Positions 24,429 to 38,160 of a DNA stretch of 64,000 bases are shown piece after piece. The DNA comes from Nematostella vectensis (Eukaryota; Cnidaria; Anthozoa; Actiniaria; Edwardsiidae), in the NCBI RefSeq assembly GCF_932526225.1, contig NC_064035.1:436501-500500 (forward strand). The letters run 5' to 3'. How positions within the stretch are numbered: position 1 is the first letter of the stretch; the number at the start of each line of letters is the position of its first letter. The notes under the pieces were generated by a model, which was not told the DNA's origin, did not search any database, and saw only the letters and a list, made by a program, of their open reading frames with translations. A program made the translations under genes and the position numbers.

Positions 24429-27400
24429 TTAAATATCGATACTTAATTATACTGTTCTTGGTGTGTTATGACATAAAAAGAAGGTATAGGGACATTTTTA
24501 TGTACTCTCAGCATCTGTGATGTGCTCATGCTATGTTCAGGATCCTGTACATATTTTATGCACACAAGAACTAACTAGATTCCTTGGATAACTTGATTAA
24601 GTAGATTCTAACATAGAGCATAGCGCTCGATAGATTGATATACCTTTTTTTCCGAGTATACTGTTTTATTTTTCCTAATGTTACTTTTTTGAATTTACAT
24701 CCGGAAAAAAAATATCGATTGTAACCTTTTGCAGGTTACACTCGTAAAACAAATTCCCGAATGTAACCCTGAAGCTTTTCCCGAATGTAACCTCCAGTCC
24801 GATGGTGACTTTGCTTGGGATAGTTTACCATACCAATAGTATTTAAAGTAATTTTCATTACGATTCCCTTCAGCAATGCCACGTTAGTCTTTCGTTGCGG
24901 GCACTTGACTACTAACGCAGCGACCCGGGTTCGATTCCCGCTGATAGCCTATTTTTGTTCTCTTCATTTTTTTTTAAAATATCGATACTTAATTATACTG
25001 TTCTTGGTGTGTCATGACATAAAAAGAAGGTATAGGGACATTTTTATGTACTCTCAGCATCTTTGATGTGCTCATGCTATGTTCAGGATCCTGTACATAT
25101 TTTATGCACACAAGAACTAACTAGATTCCTTGGATAACTTGATTAAGTAGATTCTAACATAGAGTATAGCGCTCGATAGATTGATATACCTTTTTTTCCG
25201 AGTATACTGTTTTATTTTTCCTAATGTGACTTTTTTTAATTTACATCCGGAAAAAAAAATATCGATTGTAACCTTTTGCAGGTTACACTCGTAAAACAAA
25301 TTCCCGAATGTAACCCTGAAGCTTTTCCCGAATGTAACCTCCAGTCCGATGGTGACTTTGCTTGGGATAGTTTACGATACCAATAGTATTTAAAGTAATT
25401 TTCATTACAATTCCTTTCAGAAATGCCACGTTAGTCTTTCGTTGCTGGCACTTGACTACTAACGCAGCGACCCGGGTTCGATTCCCGCTGATAGCCTATT
25501 TTTGTTTTCTTCATTTTTTTTTTAAATATCGATACTTAATTATACTGTTCTTGGTGTGTCATGACATAAAAAGAAGGTATAGGGACATTTTTATGTACTC
25601 TCAGCATCTTTGATGTGCTCATGCTATGTTCAGGATCCTGTACATATTTTATGCACACAAGAACTAACTAGATTCCTTGGATAACTTGATTAAGTAGATT
25701 CTAACATAGAGTATAGCGCTCGATAGATTGATATACCTTTTTTTCCGAGTATACTGTTTTATTTTTCCTAATGTTACTTTTTGGAATTTACATTCGGAAA
25801 AAAAATTATCGATTGTAACCTTTTGGAGGTTACACTCGTAAAACAAATTCCCGAATGTAACCCTGAAGCTTTTCCCGAATGTAACCTCCAGTCCGATGGT
25901 GACTTTGCTTGGGATAGTTTACGATACCAATAGTATTAAAAGTAATTTCCATTACAATTCCCTTCAGCAATGCCACGTTAATCTTTCGTTGCGGGCACTT
26001 GACTACTAACGCAGCGACCCGGGTTCGATTCCCGCTGATAGCCTATTTTTTTTTCTTTTTCTTTTTTCAAATATCGATACTTAATTATACTGTTCTTGGT
26101 GTGTCATGACATATAAAGAAGGTATAGGGACATCTTTATGTACTCTCAGCATCTGTGAAGTGCTCAAGCTATGTTCAGGATCCTGTACATATTTTATGCA
26201 CACAAGAACTAACTAGATTCCTTGGATAACTTGATTAAGTAGATTCTAACATAGAGCATAGCGCTCGATAGATTGATATACCTTTTTTTCCGAGTATACT
26301 GTTTTATTTTTCCTAATGTTACTTTTTGGAATTTACATTCGGAAAAAAAATTATCGATTGTAACCTTTTGCAGGTTACACTCGTAAAACAAATTCCCGAA
26401 TGTAACCCTGAAGCTTTTCCCGAATGTAACCTCCAGTCCGATGGTGACTTTGCTTGGGATAGTTTACGATACCAATAGTATTAAAAGTAATTTTCATTCC
26501 AATTCCCTTCAGCAATGCCACGTTAGTCATTCGTTGCGGGCACTTGACTACTAACGCAGCGACCCGGGTTCGATTCCCGCTGATAGCCTATTTTTTTTTC
26601 TTTTTTTTTTTTAAATATCGATACTTAATTATACTGTTCTTGGTGTGTCATGACATAAAAAGAAGGTATAGGGACATTTTTATGTACTCTCAGCATCTTT
26701 GATGTGCTCATGCTTTGTTCAGGATCCTGTACATATTTTATGCACACAAGAACTAACTAGATTCCTTGGATAACTTGATTAAGTAGATTCTAACATAGAG
26801 CATAGCGCTCGATAGATTGATATACCTTTTTTTCCGAGTATACTGTTTTATTTTTCCTAATGTTACTTTTTGGAATTTACATTCGGAAAAAAAATTATCG
26901 ATTGTAACCTTTTGGAGGTTACACTCGTAAAACAAATTCCCGAATGTAACCCTGAAGCTTTTCCCGTATGTAACCTCCAGTCCGATGGTGACTTTGCTTG
27001 GGATAGTTTACGATACCAATAGTATTAAAAGTAATTTTCATTACAATTCCCTTCAGCAATGCCACGTTAGTCTTTCGTTGCGGGCACTTGACTACTAACG
27101 CAGCTACCCGGGTTCGATTCCCGCTGATAGCCTATTTTTTTTTTTTTTTTTAAATATCGATACTTAATTATACTGTTCTTGGTGTGTCATGACATAAAAA
27201 AAGGTATAGGGACATTTTTATGTACTCTCAGCATCTTTGATGTGCTCAAGCTTTGTTCAGGATCCTGTACATATTTTATGCACACAAGAACTAACTAGAT
27301 TCCTTGGATAACTTGATTAAGTAGATTCTAACATAGAGCATAGCGCTCGATAGATTGATATACCTTTTTTTCCGAGTATACTGTTTTATTTTTCCTAATG

Positions 27401-27782
27401 TTACTTTTTGGAATTTACATTCGGAAAAAATATTATCGATTGTAACCTTTTGGAGGTTACACTCGTAAAACAAATTCCCGAATGTAACCCTGAAGCTTTT
27501 CCCGAATGTAACCTCCAGTCCGATGGTGACTTTGCTTGGGATAGTTTACGATACCAATAGTATTAAAAGTAATTTTCATTACAATTCCCTTCAGCAATGA
27601 CACGTTAGTCTTTCGTTGCGGGCACTTGACTACTAACGCAGCTACCCGGGTTCGATTCCCGCTGATAGCCTATTTTTTTTCTTTATTTTTTTTTAAAATA
27701 TCGATACTTAATTATACTGTTCTTGGTGTGTCATGACATAAAAAGAAGGTATAGGGACATTTTTATGTACTCTCAGCATCTT

Positions 27783-28314
27783 TGATGTGCTCATGCTTTG
27801 TTCAGGATCCTGTACATATTTTTTACTAGATTCCTTGGATAACTTGATTAAGTAGATTCTAACATAGAGCATAGCGCTCGATAGATTGATATACCTTTTT
27901 TTCCGAGTATACTGTTTTATTTTTCCTAATGTTACTTTTTTAAATTTACATCCAGAAAAAAAATATCGATTGTAACCTTTTGCAGGTTACACTCGTAAAA
28001 CAAATTCCCGAATGTAACCCTGAAGCTTTTCCCGAATGTAACCTCCAGTCCGATGGTGACTTTGCTTGGGATAGTTCACGATACCAATAGTATTAAAAGT
28101 AATTTTCATTACAATTCCCTTCAGCAATGCCTCGTTAGTCTTTCGTTGCGGGCACTTGACTACTAACGCAGCGACCCGGGTTCGATTCCCGCTGATAGCC
28201 TTTTTTTTTTCTTTTTTTTTTTTTTTAAAATATCGATTCTTAATTATACTGTTCTTGGTGTGTCATGACATAAAAAGAAGGTATAGGGACATTTTTATGT
28301 ACTCTCAGCATCTG
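27783..28314 (+). repeat. Deletion-variant monomer (14 bp shorter near its start)
   Basis: GTACATATTTTTTACTAG replaces the usual form that includes ATGCACACAAGAACTA. The same deletion is found near 48021, 54561 and 63291 only, marking one lineage of monomers. This copy also reads ACATCCAG and TTCACGATACC. Confidence 0.85.
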
Positions 28315-30489
28315 TGATGTGCTCATGCTATGTTCAGGATCCTGTACATATTTTATGCACACAAGAACTAACTAGATTCCTTGGATAACTTGATTAAGTA
28401 GATTCTAACATAGAGCATAGCGCTCGATAGATTGATATACCTTTTTTTCCGAGTATACTGTTTTATTTTTCCTAATGTTACTTTTTTGAATTTACATCCG
28501 GAAAAAAAATATCGATTGTAACCTTTTGCAGGTTACACTCGTAAAACAAATTCCCGAATGTAACCCTGAAGCTTTTCCCGAATGTAACCTCCAGTCCGAT
28601 GGTGACTTTTCTTGGGATAGTTTACGATACCAATAGTATTAAAAGTAATTTCCATTACAATTCCCTTCAGCAATGCCACGTTAATCTTTCGTTGCGGGCA
28701 CTTGACTACTAACGCAGCCACCCGGGTTCGATTCCCGCTGATAGCCTATTTTTTTTTTAAATATCGATACTTAATTATACTGTTCTTGGTGTGTCATGAC
28801 ATAAAAAGAAGGTATAGGGACATTTTTATGTACTCTCAGCATCTTTGATGTGCTCATGCTTTGTTCAGGATCCTGTACATATTTTATGCACACAAGAACT
28901 AACTAGATTCCTTGGATAACTTGATTAAGTAGATTCTAACATACAGCATAGCGCTCGATAGATTAATATACCTTTTTTTTCCGAGTATACTGTTTTATTG
29001 TTCCTAATGTTACTTTTTGGAATTTACATTCGGAAAAAAAATTATCGATTGTAACCTTTTGGAGGTTACACTCGTAAAACAAATTCCCGAATGTAACCCT
29101 GAAGCTTTTCCCGAATGTAACCTCCAGTCCGATGGTGACTTTGCTTGGGATAGTTTACGATACCAATAGTATTAAAAGTAATTTTCATTACAATTCCCTT
29201 CAGCAATGCCACGTTAGTCTTTCGTTGCGGGCACTTGACTACTAACGCAGCGACCCGGGTTCGATTCCCGCTGATAGCCTTTTTTTTTTCTTTATTTTTT
29301 TTTTTAAATATCGATACTTAATTATACTGTTCTTGGTGTGTCATGACATAAAAAGAAGGTATAGGGACATTTTTATGTACTCTCAGCATCTTTGATGTGC
29401 TCATGCTTTGTTCAGGATCCTGTACATATTTTATGCACACAAGAACTAACTAGATTCCTTGGATAACTTGATTAAGTAGATTCTAACATAGAGCATAGCG
29501 CTCGATAGATTGATATACCTTTTTTTCCGAGTATACTGTTTTATTTTTCCTAATGTTACTTTTTGGAATTTACATTCGGAAAAAAAAATTATCGATTATA
29601 ACCTTTTGGAGGTTACACTCGTAAAACAAATTCCCGAATGTAACCCTGAAGCTTTTCCCGAATGTAACCTCCAGTGCGATGGTGACTTTGCTTGGGATAG
29701 TTTACGATACCAATAGTATTAAAAGTAATTTTCATTACAATTCCCTTCAGCAATGCCACGTTAGTCTTTCGTTGCGGGCACTTGACTACTAACGCAGCTA
29801 CCCGGGTTCGATTCCCGCTGATAGGCTATTTTTGTTTCTTTATTTTTTTTTTCAAAAATCGATACTTAATTATACTGTTCTTGGTGTGTCATGACATAAA
29901 AAAAAGGTATAGGGACATTTTTATGTACTCTCAGCATCTTTGATGTGCTCATGCTTTGTTCAGGATCCTGTAAATATTTTATGCACACAAGAACTAACTA
30001 GATTCCTTGGATAACTTGATTAAGTAGATTCTAACATAGAGCATAGCGCTCGATAGATTGATATACCTTTTTTTCCGAGTATACTGTTTTATTTTTCCTA
30101 ATGTTACTTTTTGGAATTTACATTCGGAAAAAAAAAATTATCGATTATAACGTTTTGGAGGTTACACTCGTAAAACAAATTCCCGAATGTAACCCTGAAG
30201 CTTTTCCCGAATGTAACCTCCAGTCCGATGGTGACTTTGCTTAGGATAGTTTACGATACCAATAGTATTAAAAGTAATTTTCATTACAATTCCCTTCAGC
30301 AATGCCACGTTAGTCTTTCGTTGCGGGCACTTGACTACTAACGCAGCGACCCGGGTTCGATTCCCGCTGATAGCCTATTTTTTTTTTTTTTTTTTTTTTT
30401 TTAAATATCGATACTTAATTATACTGTTCGTGGTGTGTCATGACATAAAAAAAAGGTATAGGGACATTTTTATGTACTCTCAGCATCTT

Positions 30490-33400
30490 TGATGTGCTCA
30501 AGCTTTGTTCAGGATCCTGTACATATTTTATGCACACAAGAACTAACTAGATTCCTTGGATAACTTGATTAAGTAGATTCTAACATAAAGCATAGCGCTC
30601 GATATATTGATATACCTTTTTTTCCGAGTATACTGTTTTATTTTTCCTAATGTTACTTTTTGGAATTTACATTCGGAAAAAAAATTATCGATTGTAACCT
30701 TTTGGAGGTTACACTCGTAAAACAAATTCCCGAATGTAACCCTGAAGCTTTTCCCGAATGTAACCTCCAGTCCGATGGTGACTTTGCTTGGGATAGTTTA
30801 CGATACCAATAGTATTAAAAGTAATTTTCATTACAATTCCCTTCAGCAATGACACGTTAGTCTTTCGTTGCGGGCACTTGACTACTAACGCAGCTACCCG
30901 GGTTCGATTCCCGCTGATAGCCTATTTTTTTTTCTTTATTTTTTTTATAAATATCGATACTTAATTATACTCTTCTTGGTGTGTCATGACATAAAAAGAA
31001 GGTATAGGGACATTTTTATGTACTCTTAGCATCTGTGATGTGCTCATGCTATGTTCAGGATCCTGTACATATTTTATGCACACAAGAACTAACTAGATTC
31101 CTTGGATAACTTGATTAAGTAGATTCTAACATAGAGCATAGCGCCCGATAGATTGATATACCTTTTTTTCCGAGTATACTGTTTTATTTTTCCTAATGTT
31201 ACTTTTTGGAATTTACATTCGGAAAAAAAATTATCGATTGTAACCTTTTGGAGGTTACACTCGTAAAACAAATTCCCGAATGTAACCCTGAAGCTTTTCC
31301 CGAATGTAACCTCCAGTCCGATGGTGACTTTGCTTGGGATAGTTTACGATACCAATAGTATTAAAAGTAATTTTCATTACAATTCCCTTCAGCAATGCCA
31401 CGTTAGTCTTTCGTTGCGGGCACTTGACTACTAACGCAGCCACCCGGGTTCGATTCCCGCTGATAGCCTTTTTTTTTTCTTTTTTTTTTTTTTAAAAAAA
31501 TATCGATACTTAATTATACTGTTCTTGGTGTGTCATGACATAAAAAGAAGGTATAGGGAAATTTTTATGTACTCTCAGCATCTGTGATGTGCTCATGCTA
31601 TGTTCAGGATCCTGTACATATTTTATGCACACAAGAACTAACTAGATTCCTTGGATAACTTGATTAAGTAGATTCTAACATAGAGCATAGCGCTCGATAT
31701 ATTGATATACCTTTTTTTCCGAGTATACTGTTTTATTTTTCCTAATGTTACTTTTTGGAATTTACATTCGGAAAAAAAATTATCGATTGTAACCTTTTGG
31801 AGGTTACACTCGTAAAACAAATTCCGAATGTAACCCTGAAGCTTTTCCCGAATGTAACCTCCAGTCCGATGGTGACTTTGCTTGGGATAGTTTACGATAC
31901 CAATAGTATTAAAAGTAATTTTCATTCCAATTCCCTTCAGCAATGCCACGTTAGTCTTTCGTTGCGGGCACTTGACTACTAACGCAGCCACCCGGGTTCG
32001 ATTCCCGCTGATAGCCTTTTTTTTTTCTTTAATTTTTTTTTAAATATCGATACTTAATTATACTGTTCGTGGTGTGTCATGACATAAAAAAAAGGTATAG
32101 GGACATTTTTATGTACTCTCAGCATCTTTGATGTGCTCAAGCTTTGTTCAGGATCCTGTACATATTTTATGCACACAAGATCTAACTAGATTCATTGGAT
32201 AACTTGATTAAGTAGATTCTAACATAGAGCATAGCGCTCGATATATTGATATACCTTTTTTTCCGAGTATACTGTTTTATTTTTCCTAATGTTACTTTTT
32301 GGAATTTACATTCGGAAAAAAAATTATCGATTGTAACCTTTTGGAGGTTACACTCGTAAAACAAATTCCCGAATGTAACCCTGAAGCTTTTCCCGAATGT
32401 AACCTCCAGTCCGATGGTGACTTTGCTTGGGATAGTTTACGATACCAATAGTATTAAAAGTAATTTTCATTACAATTCCCTTCAGCAATGCCACGTTAGT
32501 CTTTCGTTGCGGGCACTTGACTACTAACGCAGCCACCCGGGTTCGATTCCTGCTAATAGCCTTTTTTTTTTCTTTATTTTTTTTTTAAATATCGATACTT
32601 AATTATACTGTTCTTGGTGTGTCATGACATAAAAAGAAGGTATAGGGACATTTTTATGTACTCTCAGCATCTTTGATGTGCTCATGCTTTGTTCAGGATC
32701 CTGTACATATTTTATGCACACAAGAACTAACTAGATTCCTTGGATAACTTGATTAAGTAGATTCTAACATAGAGCATAGCGCTCGATAGATTGATATACC
32801 TTTTTTTCCGAGTATACTGTTTTATTTTTCCTAATGTTACTTTTTGGAATTTACATTCGGAAAAAAAAATTATCGATTATAACCTTTTGGAGGTTACACT
32901 CGTAAAACAAATTCCCGAATGTAACCCTGAAGCTTTTCCCGAATGTAACCTCCAGTCCGATGGTGACTTTGCTTGGGATAGTTTACGATACCAATAGTAT
33001 TAAAAGTAATTTTCATTACAATTCCCTTCAGCAATGACACGTTAGTCTTTCGTTGCGGGCACTTGACTACTAACGCAGCTACCCGGGTTCGATTCCCGCT
33101 GATAGCCTATTTTTTTTTCTTTATTTTTTTTATAAATATCGATACTTAATTATACTCTTCTTGGTGTGTCATGACATAAAAAGAAGGTATAGGGACATTT
33201 TTATGTACTCTTAGCATCTGTGATGTGCTCATGCTATGTTCAGGATCCTGTACATATTTTATGCACACAAGAACTAACTAGATTCCTTGGATAACTTGAT
33301 TAAGTAGATTCTAACATAGAGCATAGCGCCCGATAGATTGATATACCTTTTTTTCCGAGTATACTGTTTTATTTTTCCTAATGTTACTTTTTGGAATTTA

Positions 33401-34225
33401 CATTCGGAAAAAAAATTATCGATTGTAACCTTTTGGAGGTTACACTCGTAAAACAAATTCCCGAATGTAACCCTGAAGCTTTTCCCGAATGTAACCTCCA
33501 GTCCGATGGTGACTTTGCTTGGGATAGTTTACGATACCAATAGTATTAAAAGTAATTTTCATTACAATTCCCTTCAGCAATGCCACGTTAGTCTTTCGTT
33601 GCGGGCACTTGACTACTAACGCAGCCACCCGGGTTCGATTCCCGCTGATAGCCTTTTTTTTTTCTTTTTTTTTTTTTAAAAAAAATATCGATACTTAATT
33701 ATACTGTTCTTGGTGTGTCATGACATAAAAAGAAGGTATAGGGAAATTTTTATGTACTCTCAGCATCTGTGATGTGCTCATGCTATGTTCAGGATCCTGT
33801 ACATATTTTATGCACACAAGAACTAACTAGATTCCTTGGATAACTTGATTAAGTAGATTCTAACATAGAGCATAGCGCTCGATATATTGATATACCTTTT
33901 TTTCCGAGTATACTGTTTTATTTTTCCTAATGTTACTTTTTGGAATTTACATTCGGAAAAAAAATTATCGATTGTAACCTTTTGGAGGTTACACTCGTAA
34001 AACAAATTCCCGAATGTAACCCTGAAGCTTTTCCCGAATGTAACCTCCAGTCCGATGGTGACTTTGCTTGGGATAGTTTACGATACCAATAGTATTAAAA
34101 GTAATTTTCATTCCAATTCCCTTCAGCAATGCCACGTTAGTCTTTCGTTGCGGGCACTTGACTACTAACGCAGCCACCCGGGTTCGATTCCCGCTGATAG
34201 CCTTTTTTTTTTCTTTAATTTTTTT
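30490..34225 (+). repeat. Four-monomer duplication, offset 2,185 bp
   Basis: Monomers at 31036 and 31585 recur at 33221 and 33770, with flanking parts of the preceding monomers. Shared markers are TACTCTTAGC (31021 and 33206), TATACTCTTCTT, TTTTTATAAATATC, GGGAAATTTTTATG and the CTTTAATTTT tract (near 32025 and 34212). The first copy has lost one C (AATTCCGAATG near 31821), which fuses two small frames into an artefactual 117-codon frame. Confidence 0.85.
32490..32561 (+). pseudogene. tRNA-like segment with extra T-arm and acceptor changes
   Basis: Box B and its 3' flank read TTCGATTCCTGCTAATAGCC: C to T at 32551 and G to A at 32555. The first change breaks a T-stem pair (a G-T wobble remains possible). 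The length is still 72 nt. Confidence 0.6.
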
Positions 34226-34746
34226 TTAAATATCGATACTTAATTATACTGTTCTTGGTGTGTCATGACATAAAAAGAAGGTATAGGGACATTTTTATGT
34301 ACTCTCAGCATCTTTGATGTGCTCATGCTTTGTTCAGGATCCTGTACATATTTTATGCACACAAGAACTAACTAGATTCCTTGGATAACTTGATTAAGTA
34401 GATTCTAACATAGAGCATAGCGCTCGATAGATTGATATACCTTTTTTTCCGAGTATACTGTTTTATTTTTCCTAATGTTACTTTTTGGAATTTACATTCG
34501 GAAAAAAAAATTATCGATTATAACCTTTTGGAGGTTACACTCGTAAAACAAATTCCCGAATGTAACCCTGAAGCTTTTCCCGAATGTAACCTCCAGTCCG
34601 ATGGTGACTTTGCTTGGGATAGTTTACGATACCAATAGTATTAAAAGTAATTTTCATTACAATTCCCTTCAGCAATGCCACGTTAGTCTTTCGTTGCGGG
34701 CACTTGACTACTAACGCAGCCACCCGGGTTCGATTCCCGCTGATAG

Positions 34747-34780
<34 letters not shown>

Positions 34781-34864
34781 TATCGATACTTAATTATACT
34801 GTTCTTGGTGTGTCATGACATAAAAAGAAGGTATAGGGAAATTTTTATGTACTCTCAGCATCTG

Positions 34865-37800
34865 TGATGTGCTGATGCTATGTTCAGGATCCTGTACATA
34901 TTTTATGCACACAAGAACTAACTAGATTCCTTGCATAACTTGATTAAGTAGATTCTAACATAGAGCATAGCGCTCGATAGATTGATATACCTTTTTTTCC
35001 GAGTATACTGTTTTATTTTTCCTAATGTTACTTTTTGGAATTTACATTCGGAAAAAAAAATTATCGATTATAACCTTTTGGAGGTTACACTCGTAAAACA
35101 AATTCCCGAATGTAACCCTGAAGCTTTTCCCGAATGTAACCTCCAGTCCGATGGTGACTTTGCTTGGGACAGTTTACGATACCAATAGTATTAAAAGTAA
35201 TTTTCATTACAATTCCCTTCAGCAATGCCACGTTAGTCTTTCGTTGCGGGCACTTGACTACTAACGCAGCCACCCGGGTTCGATTCCCGCTGATAGCCTT
35301 TTTTTTTTCTTTTTTTTTTTTTTTTAAAAATATCGATACTTAATTATACTGTTCTTGGTGTGTCATGACATAAAAAGAAGGTATAGGGAAATTTTTATGT
35401 ACTCTCAGCATCTGTGATGTGCTCATGCTATGTTCAGGATCCTGTACATATTTTATGCACACAAGAACTAACTAGATTCCTTGGATAACTTGATTAAGTA
35501 GATTCTAACATAGAGCATAGCGCTCGATAGATTGATATACCTTTTTTTCCGAGTATACTGTTTTATTTTTCCTAATGTTACTTTTTTGAATTTACATCCG
35601 GAAAAAAAAAAAATCGATTGTAACCTTTTGCAGGTTACACTCGTAAAACAAATTCCCGAATGTAACCCTGAAGCTTTTCCCGAATGTAACCTCCAGTCCG
35701 ATGGTGACTTTGCTTGGGATAGTTCACGATACCAATAGTATTTAAAGTAATTTTCATTACAATTCCTTTCAGCAATGCCACGTTAGTCTTTCGTTGCGGG
35801 CACTTCACTACTAACGCAGCGACCCGGGTTCGATTCCCGCTGATAGCCTATTTTTGTTTTCTTCATTTTTTTTTTTAAATATCGATACTTAATTATACTG
35901 TTCTTGGTGTGTCATGACATAAAAAGAAGGTATAGGGACATTTTTATGTACTCTCAGGATCTTTGATGTGCTCATGCTATGTTCAGGATCCTGTACATAT
36001 TTTATGCACACAAGAACTAACTAGATTCCTTGGATAACTTGATTAAGTAGATTTTAACATAGAGCATAGCGCTCGATAGATTGATATACCTTTTTTTCCG
36101 AGTATACTGTTTTATTTTTCCTAATGTTACTTTTTGGAATATACATTCGGAAAAAAAATTATCGATTGTAACCTTTTGGAGGTTACACTCGTAAAACAAA
36201 TTCCCGAATGTAACCCTGAAGCTTTTCCCGAATGTAACCTCCAGTCCGATGGTGACTTTGCTTGGGATAGTTTACGATACCAATAGTATTAAAAGTAATT
36301 TTCATTACAATTCCCTTCAGCAATGCCACGTTAGTCTTTCGTTGCGGGCACTTGACTACTAACGCAGCCACCCGGGTTCGATTCCCGCTGATAGCCTTTT
36401 TTTTTTCTTTTTTTTTTTTTTTTAAAAATATCGATACTTAATTATACTGTTCTTGGTGTGTCATGACATAAAAAGAAGGTATAGGGAAATTTTTATGTAC
36501 TCTCAGCATCTGTGATGTGCTGATGCTATGTTCAGGATCCTGTACATATTTTATGCACACAAGAACTAACTAGATTCCTTGCATAACTTGATTAAGTAGA
36601 TTCTAACATAGAGCATAGCGCTCGATAGATTGATATACCTTTTTTTCCGAGTATACTGTTTTATTTTTCCTAATGTTACTTTTTGGAATTTACATTCGGA
36701 AAAAAAAATTATCGATTATAACCTTTTGGAGGTTACACTCGTAAAACAAATTCCCGAATGTAACCCTGAAGCTTTTCCCGAATGTAACCTCCAGTCCGAT
36801 GGTGACTTTGCTTGGGACAGTTTACGATACCAATAGTATTAAAAGTAATTTTCATTACAATTCCCTTCAGCAATGCCACGTTAGTCTTTCGTTGCGGGCA
36901 CTTGACTACTAACGCAGCCACCCGGGTTCGATTCCCGCTGATAGCCTTTTTTTTTTCTTTTTTTTTTTTTTTTAAAAATATCGATACTTAATTATACTGT
37001 TCTTGGTGTGTCATGACATAAAAAGAAGGTATAGGGAAATTTTTATGTACTCTCAGCATCTGTGATGTGCTCATGCTATGTTCAGGATCCTGTACATATT
37101 TTATGCACACAAGAACTAACTAGATTCCTTGGATAACTTGATTAAGTAGATTCTAACATAGAGCATAGCGCTCGATAGATTGATATACCTTTTTTTCCGA
37201 GTATACTGTTTTATTTTTCCTAATGTTACTTTTTTGAATTTACATCCGGAAAAAAAAAAAATCGATTGTAACCTTTTGCAGGTTACACTCGTAAAACAAA
37301 TTCCCGAATGTAACCCTGAAGCTTTTCCCGAATGTAACCTCCAGTCCGATGGTGACTTTGCTTGGGATAGTTCACGATACCAATAGTATTTAAAGTAATT
37401 TTCATTACAATTCCTTTCAGCAATGCCACGTTAGTCTTTCGTTGCGGGCACTTCACTACTAACGCAGCGACCCGGGTTCGATTCCCGCTGATAGCCTATT
37501 TTTGTTTTCTTCATTTTTTTTTTTAAATATCGATACTTAATTATACTGTTCTTGGTGTGTCATGACATAAAAAGAAGGTATAGGGACATTTTTATGTACT
37601 CTCAGGATCTTTGATGTGCTCATGCTATGTTCAGGATCCTGTACATATTTTATGCACACAAGAACTAACTAGATTCCTTGGATAACTTGATTAAGTAGAT
37701 TTTAACATAGAGCATAGCGCTCGATAGATTGATATACCTTTTTTTCCGAGTATACTGTTTTATTTTTCCTAATGTTACTTTTTGGAATTTACATTCGGAA

Positions 37801-38160
37801 AAAAAATTATCGATTGTAACCTTTTGGAGGTTACACTCGTAAAACAAATTCCCGAATGTAACCCTGAAGCTTTTCCCGAATGTAACCTCCAGTCCGATGG
37901 TGACTTTGCTTGGGATAGTTTACGATACCAATAGTATTAAAAGTAATTTCCATTACAATTCCCTTCAGCAATGCCACGTTAATCTTTCGTTGCGGGCACT
38001 TGACTACTAACGCAGCGACCCTGGTTCGATTCCCGCTGATAGCCTATTTTTTTTTTCTTTTTCTTTTTTTTAATATCGATACTTAATTATACTGTTCTTG
38101 GTGTGTCATGACATAAAAAGAAGGTATAGGGACATTTTTATGTACTCTCAGCATCTGTGA
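34865..38160 (+). repeat. Three-monomer tandem duplication, offset 1,648 bp
   Basis: Monomers at 34865, 35415 and 35964 recur at 36513, 37063 and 37612. GCTGATGCTA is found at 34871 and 36519 only. CCTTGCATAAC, GGGACAGTTTACG, CACTTCACTAC and GATTTTAACAT are also shared. Confidence 0.9.
35964..36512 (+). repeat. Chimeric monomer at the 1,648-bp duplication junction
   Basis: The left part (TCAGGATCTTTG, GATTTTAACAT, ATTGTAACC) matches the monomer at 37612. From 36302 the right part (TTTTCATT, GTTAGTCT, CACCCGGG, TTAAAAATATC) no longer matches it and instead matches the monomer at 34315. The crossover lies between about 36169 and 36301. ATATACATTCGG near 36139 is a private mutation. Confidence 0.75.

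Noticed and set aside
31638-31991. 117-codon minus-strand frame
   Set aside because: It is created by a single lost C near 31824 that fuses two frames usually separate in other monomers. The matching duplicate at 33823-34177 does not have it.
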